This document shows, one piece after another, positions 61,508 to 64,000 of a DNA stretch of 64,000 bases. How positions within the stretch are numbered: position 1 is the stretch's first letter; every line of letters starts with the position of its first letter. Where the stretch lies: the NCBI GenBank assembly GCA_964649085.1, contig CAZYPN010000008.1, positions 62,001-126,000 on the forward strand, read 5' to 3'. The DNA comes from JADMJV01 sp964649085 (GTDB taxonomy: Bacteria > Vulcanimicrobiota > Xenobia > Xenobiales > JADMJV01). The position numbers and the translations under genes are program-made. The notes under the pieces were generated by a model that ran no database searches, had not been told where the DNA came from, and saw nothing but the letters and a program-made list of their open reading frames with translations.

Positions 61508-63582
61508 CCTCGGCCTACTTCAGCTTCCATCCCGCGCTGCAGGCAGCCATCGCCCACAAGGCCGGCTGGCGCCAGCTGCGCCCGGTGCAAGAGTTGGCGG
61601 CGCAGGCTATCGCCGCGGGGGACGACTGCCTGATTCTGGCTCCCACCGCCGGGGGCAAAACCGAGGCAGCCCTCTTCCCCCTGCTCGACCGCCTGCTGCG
61701 CCAGCGCGCCCCGGGGTTGGGGCTGCTCTATGTGTGTCCGCTCAAGGCCCTGCTCAACAACCAGCTGCTGCGCTTCGAACAGTGGGCGCGCTGGGTGGGG
61801 CTGGACGTGTTTCTCTGGCACGGCGACGTGGGCAGCGCCGCCCGCCAGAGCTTTCTGCGTCAGCCCTGCGAAATTCTGATGACCACCCCGGAGTCGCTCG
61901 AGGTGCTGCTCACCGCTCGCAGCTCGCTACCGCTGTGGAACGGCCTGCAGGCGGTGCTGGTCGACGAGATTCACGCCCTGGCTGGCGAAGAGCGCGGCGA
62001 CCAGCTGCTCTGCCTGCTAGAACGCCTGCCCGCCGGCTTCCAACGGGTGGGCCTTTCGGCCACGGTGGGCAACCCCGAGGCCTTGCTGAGCTGGTTTCAG
62101 GGAAGCCACCGAGCGCCCTCGAGGGTGGTGGACCCGGGCAAGACGCCGGGACGTAAGCGGCTCAGCATCCTTCCCTGGTCTGAAGAGCTGCACCGCCACC
62201 TGCAGGTGGCCCGACTGACCGGCGAAGGCAAGTCGCTGGTCTTCGTCGACTCCAGGCGCAAAGCAGAGGAACTGAGCCAGGCCCTGGAAGGCCCCTGCTT
62301 TCTGCACCACGCCTCCCTCAGCAGCGAGGCCCGCCAACAGGCCGAGCAGGCCTTTCAAAGCAGCTCGCGGGCCTGCATCGTAGCCACCTCGACCATGGAA
62401 CTCGGGCTCGACGTGGGCGACCTGGACCGGGTGGTGCAGCTGCACAGCCCCCCCAGCGTGGCCTCGTTCTTGCAGCGCATGGGACGCAGCGGACGGCGCA
62501 ACGGCCTGGCCGAGATGGCCTTCGTCACCGACGAAAACTGGAGCTTTCTGCAATCCTGTGCCATCCTCTGCCTGGCCATGGAAGGTTGGGTCGAGCCCGT
62601 CGAGCTGCAAAGGCGCTCGCTGGCCGTCTATGCCCAGCAGGCCCTGGCTCGCGTGGTGGCCGAGAACGGCCTGGCCGAAGGGGCGCTGCTGCAAAGCCAC
62701 GAGTTTGGGCCCTGGGCCGACATTCGGCTGGAAGAGCAGGCCGCCATTCTCGAGCATCTCAGCCGCCAACAGCTGCTGGAGAGGGCGGATGGGCGCTGGG
62801 TGTTGGGGGCGGCCGCCGCCCAGAAGCTGGGGGGTCATCAGTTTCTCGAACTCTACAGCGTGTTTTCCAGCCCCCAGCAGTTCCAGGTTGTCACCGCCGG
62901 GGGCAAGCTGGTGGGCCAACTCGACCGCTGGTTTGTCTTCTCGCTGCAGGGGCGACAGCAGGCCAGCTTCGCCCTGGGCGGGGCCCACTGGGTGGTGCTC
63001 GACATCGACCGCGAACAGGCCCTGGTGCGGGTGGAACGCGCCGAGGGCGGCGAGCTGCCCCAGTGGCACGGCCCTCCCCAGCTGCTGACCCGGCGCCTGT
63101 GTCAGCGCATTCGCCAGCTGCTGGTCGAGAACAACCCCCTGCCCTTTCTCGACGACAAGGGCCAGCGCGTGCTGCAAGGCCTGCGCGACTACTGGCAAAC
63201 CCTGCTGCAACAGGCCCCGGTCAACCTCCACCTGCGCCCCCAGGGATCGCCCCGGCTCTACACTTTCGCCGGGGGCAAAATCAATCAGGTACTGGCCCTG
63301 CTCGCCCAGAAGCTGCACCGTCAGCTGCCGAGCTTCAACAACTTCTACCTGCAGTTTCCCGAGCCGTTTGACGATCTGGCCAGCTTGATGCGGGCCCTGC
63401 AAGACCCGGCGCCGCTGGGCCTGGAGGCTCTGCTGCCCGAGCTGCAGCTGGGCAAGTTTCAACGCTTTCTGCCACCCACCCTCGAGCGCCGCTACCGGGC
63501 CGAGCGCCTGCTCGATGAGCCCGGCGCCCGTGAACTGGCCAGCGTGGCCTGGAGTGTGGTGGAAACCGCAGGCCCCATGTAG
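61504..63582 (+). CDS. BrxHI-like Lhr-family helicase
   Basis: The 692-aa protein is an SF2 helicase: Q-motif region RPVQELAAQAIAAG, motif I LAPTAGGKTEA (about 46-55), motif Ia YVCPLKALLNNQL, motif II VDEIHALAGE, motif III VGLSATVGNP and motif VI FLQRMGRSGRR. The C-terminal half matches Lhr-like helicases. It pairs with BrxD as in known BREX types. The TTG start overlaps brxD by four bases. Confidence 0.87.
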   Translation: MTSAYFSFHPALQAAIAHKAGWRQLRPVQELAAQAIAAGDDCLILAPTAGGKTEAALFPLLDRLLRQRAPGLGLLYVCPLKALLNNQLLRFEQWARWVGLDVFLWHGDVGSAARQSFLRQPCEILMTTPESLEVLLTARSSLPLWNGLQAVLVDEIHALAGEERGDQLLCLLERLPAGFQRVGLSATVGNPEALLSWFQGSHRAPSRVVDPGKTPGRKRLSILPWSEELHRHLQVARLTGEGKSLVFVDSRRKAEELSQALEGPCFLHHASLSSEARQQAEQAFQSSSRACIVATSTMELGLDVGDLDRVVQLHSPPSVASFLQRMGRSGRRNGLAEMAFVTDENWSFLQSCAILCLAMEGWVEPVELQRRSLAVYAQQALARVVAENGLAEGALLQSHEFGPWADIRLEEQAAILEHLSRQQLLERADGRWVLGAAAAQKLGGHQFLELYSVFSSPQQFQVVTAGGKLVGQLDRWFVFSLQGRQQASFALGGAHWVVLDIDREQALVRVERAEGGELPQWHGPPQLLTRRLCQRIRQLLVENNPLPFLDDKGQRVLQGLRDYWQTLLQQAPVNLHLRPQGSPRLYTFAGGKINQVLALLAQKLHRQLPSFNNFYLQFPEPFDDLASLMRALQDPAPLGLEALLPELQLGKFQRFLPPTLERRYRAERLLDEPGARELASVAWSVVETAGPM

Positions 63583-63623
63583 ATTTTCAGTACCCTTTCA
63601 GGGCCCTACCCTAGCTTGAGGAT

Positions 63624-64000
63624 ATGAACATCTCGAGCCGCCCCCCCGCCGCCAACAACCTGCGCACCCGTCGCACCGAGAGCCCCCGCGAGTTCGTGGG
63701 CGAGCTACCCCTGACCGGCAAAGGGGTGGGCGTAGCGGTATTCGACTCGGGCATCTACCCCCACCCCGACGTCAACGCCAACCTGGCCGCTTCGGTCACG
63801 GTGCGCAAGGAAGGCCGTCAGGACAACGACTGGCTCGGACACGGCACGGCTGTGGCCGGGGTCATCTCGGGTGATGGCCTGGCCAGCGAAGGGCGCCTGA
63901 AAGGCGTGGCGCCCGACGCCAAGATTATCAATGTGCAAATTTTCCCGCCCCCGGCCGACCAGGAACCGCCGATGCACGAAATCTACGCCGGCGTTCTCAA
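63624..64000 (+). CDS. subtilisin-like (S8) peptidase, truncated by window end
   Basis: The first 125 residues contain catalytic Asp41 in VAVFDSGIYPHPDV and His73 in WLGHGTAVAGVISG, then KGVAPDAKIINVQIF. The serine lies beyond the window. There is no signal peptide; the N-terminal 30 residues are basic and polar (SSRPPAANNLRTRRTE), so it looks intracellular or carries a propeptide-like start. TACCCT lies eleven bases before the ATG. It is the fourth unconventional intracellular protease gene in the window. Confidence 0.88.
   Translation, partial: MNISSRPPAANNLRTRRTESPREFVGELPLTGKGVGVAVFDSGIYPHPDVNANLAASVTVRKEGRQDNDWLGHGTAVAGVISGDGLASEGRLKGVAPDAKIINVQIFPPPADQEPPMHEIYAGVL

Noticed and set aside
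62017..63462. 481-codon minus-strand open frame over the Lhr-like helicase
   Set aside because: The plus strand has all helicase motifs; the opposite frame is a low-stop artefact of high GC3.

Overview
The window is 64 kb of GC-rich bacterial chromosome (my visual impression is a little over 60% G+C) with dense, often overlapping genes. Start codons are frequently GTG or TTG, and I saw no tRNA, rRNA, CRISPR array or insertion sequence. The phylum cannot be fixed by reading. The mix of large PilX-like proteins, intracellular caspase-fold, calpain and subtilisin proteases, beta-propeller proteins and apparent leaderless promoters suggests a deep-branching environmental lineage rather than a proteobacterium, but this is a guess.

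Layout. 1-1.85 kb: cysteine desulfurase and an OmpR-type response regulator. 1.85-7.3 kb: a minus-strand run of six secreted, membrane or unknown proteins. 7.4-11 kb: secreted alpha/beta hydrolase, an S51-peptidase/CysRS-tail fusion and an MFS carrier. 11-15 kb: a leaderless operon of a GINT1-like propeller protein and inositol-1-phosphate synthase, facing a glycosyltransferase and a FemAB/GNAT-like protein. 14.9-23.6 kb: two sets of pseudopilins with large PilX-like proteins, split by NDH-2, a tandem GNAT and an inositol monophosphatase. 23.6-28.3 kb: two C11 (clostripain-type) peptidases, the second fused to a YidD domain, flanking a small protein made of eight Cys-bearing repeats. 28.3-32.9 kb: a minus-strand operon led by 8-oxoguanine deaminase, divergent from guaB-ispF-UPF0173. 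35.7-39.6 kb: EF-hand calpain, membrane glycosyltransferase-like protein, bulb lectin. 39.6-46.4 kb: serine hydrolase, PilZ, DUF6941, asparagine synthase, beta-helix protein and an unknown. 46.4-47.9 kb: carbonic anhydrase between two broken small genes. 47.9-63.6 kb: defence island. 63.6 kb to the end: truncated subtilase.

The most novel-looking locus is the C11 / repeat / C11-YidD cassette. The repeat protein has seven FPPGC units plus one degenerate unit. All five of its lysines sit in Lys-Asp junctions directly before a unit, which is where a basic-P1 C11 peptidase could cut. I propose a protease-processed multi-peptide system; this is inference, not a known system.

The second notable locus is a composite BREX-like island. 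A five-gene minus-strand operon encodes a P-loop ATPase, a minimal PglZ, a DUF1156 methylase, a 170-aa unknown and a SNF2 helicase. It is divergent from an Xre regulator followed by BrxD- and BrxHI-like genes, and it is bordered by an ImmA/IrrE-DUF4411 pair. The parts resemble different BREX types, so the combination deserves a formal comparison.
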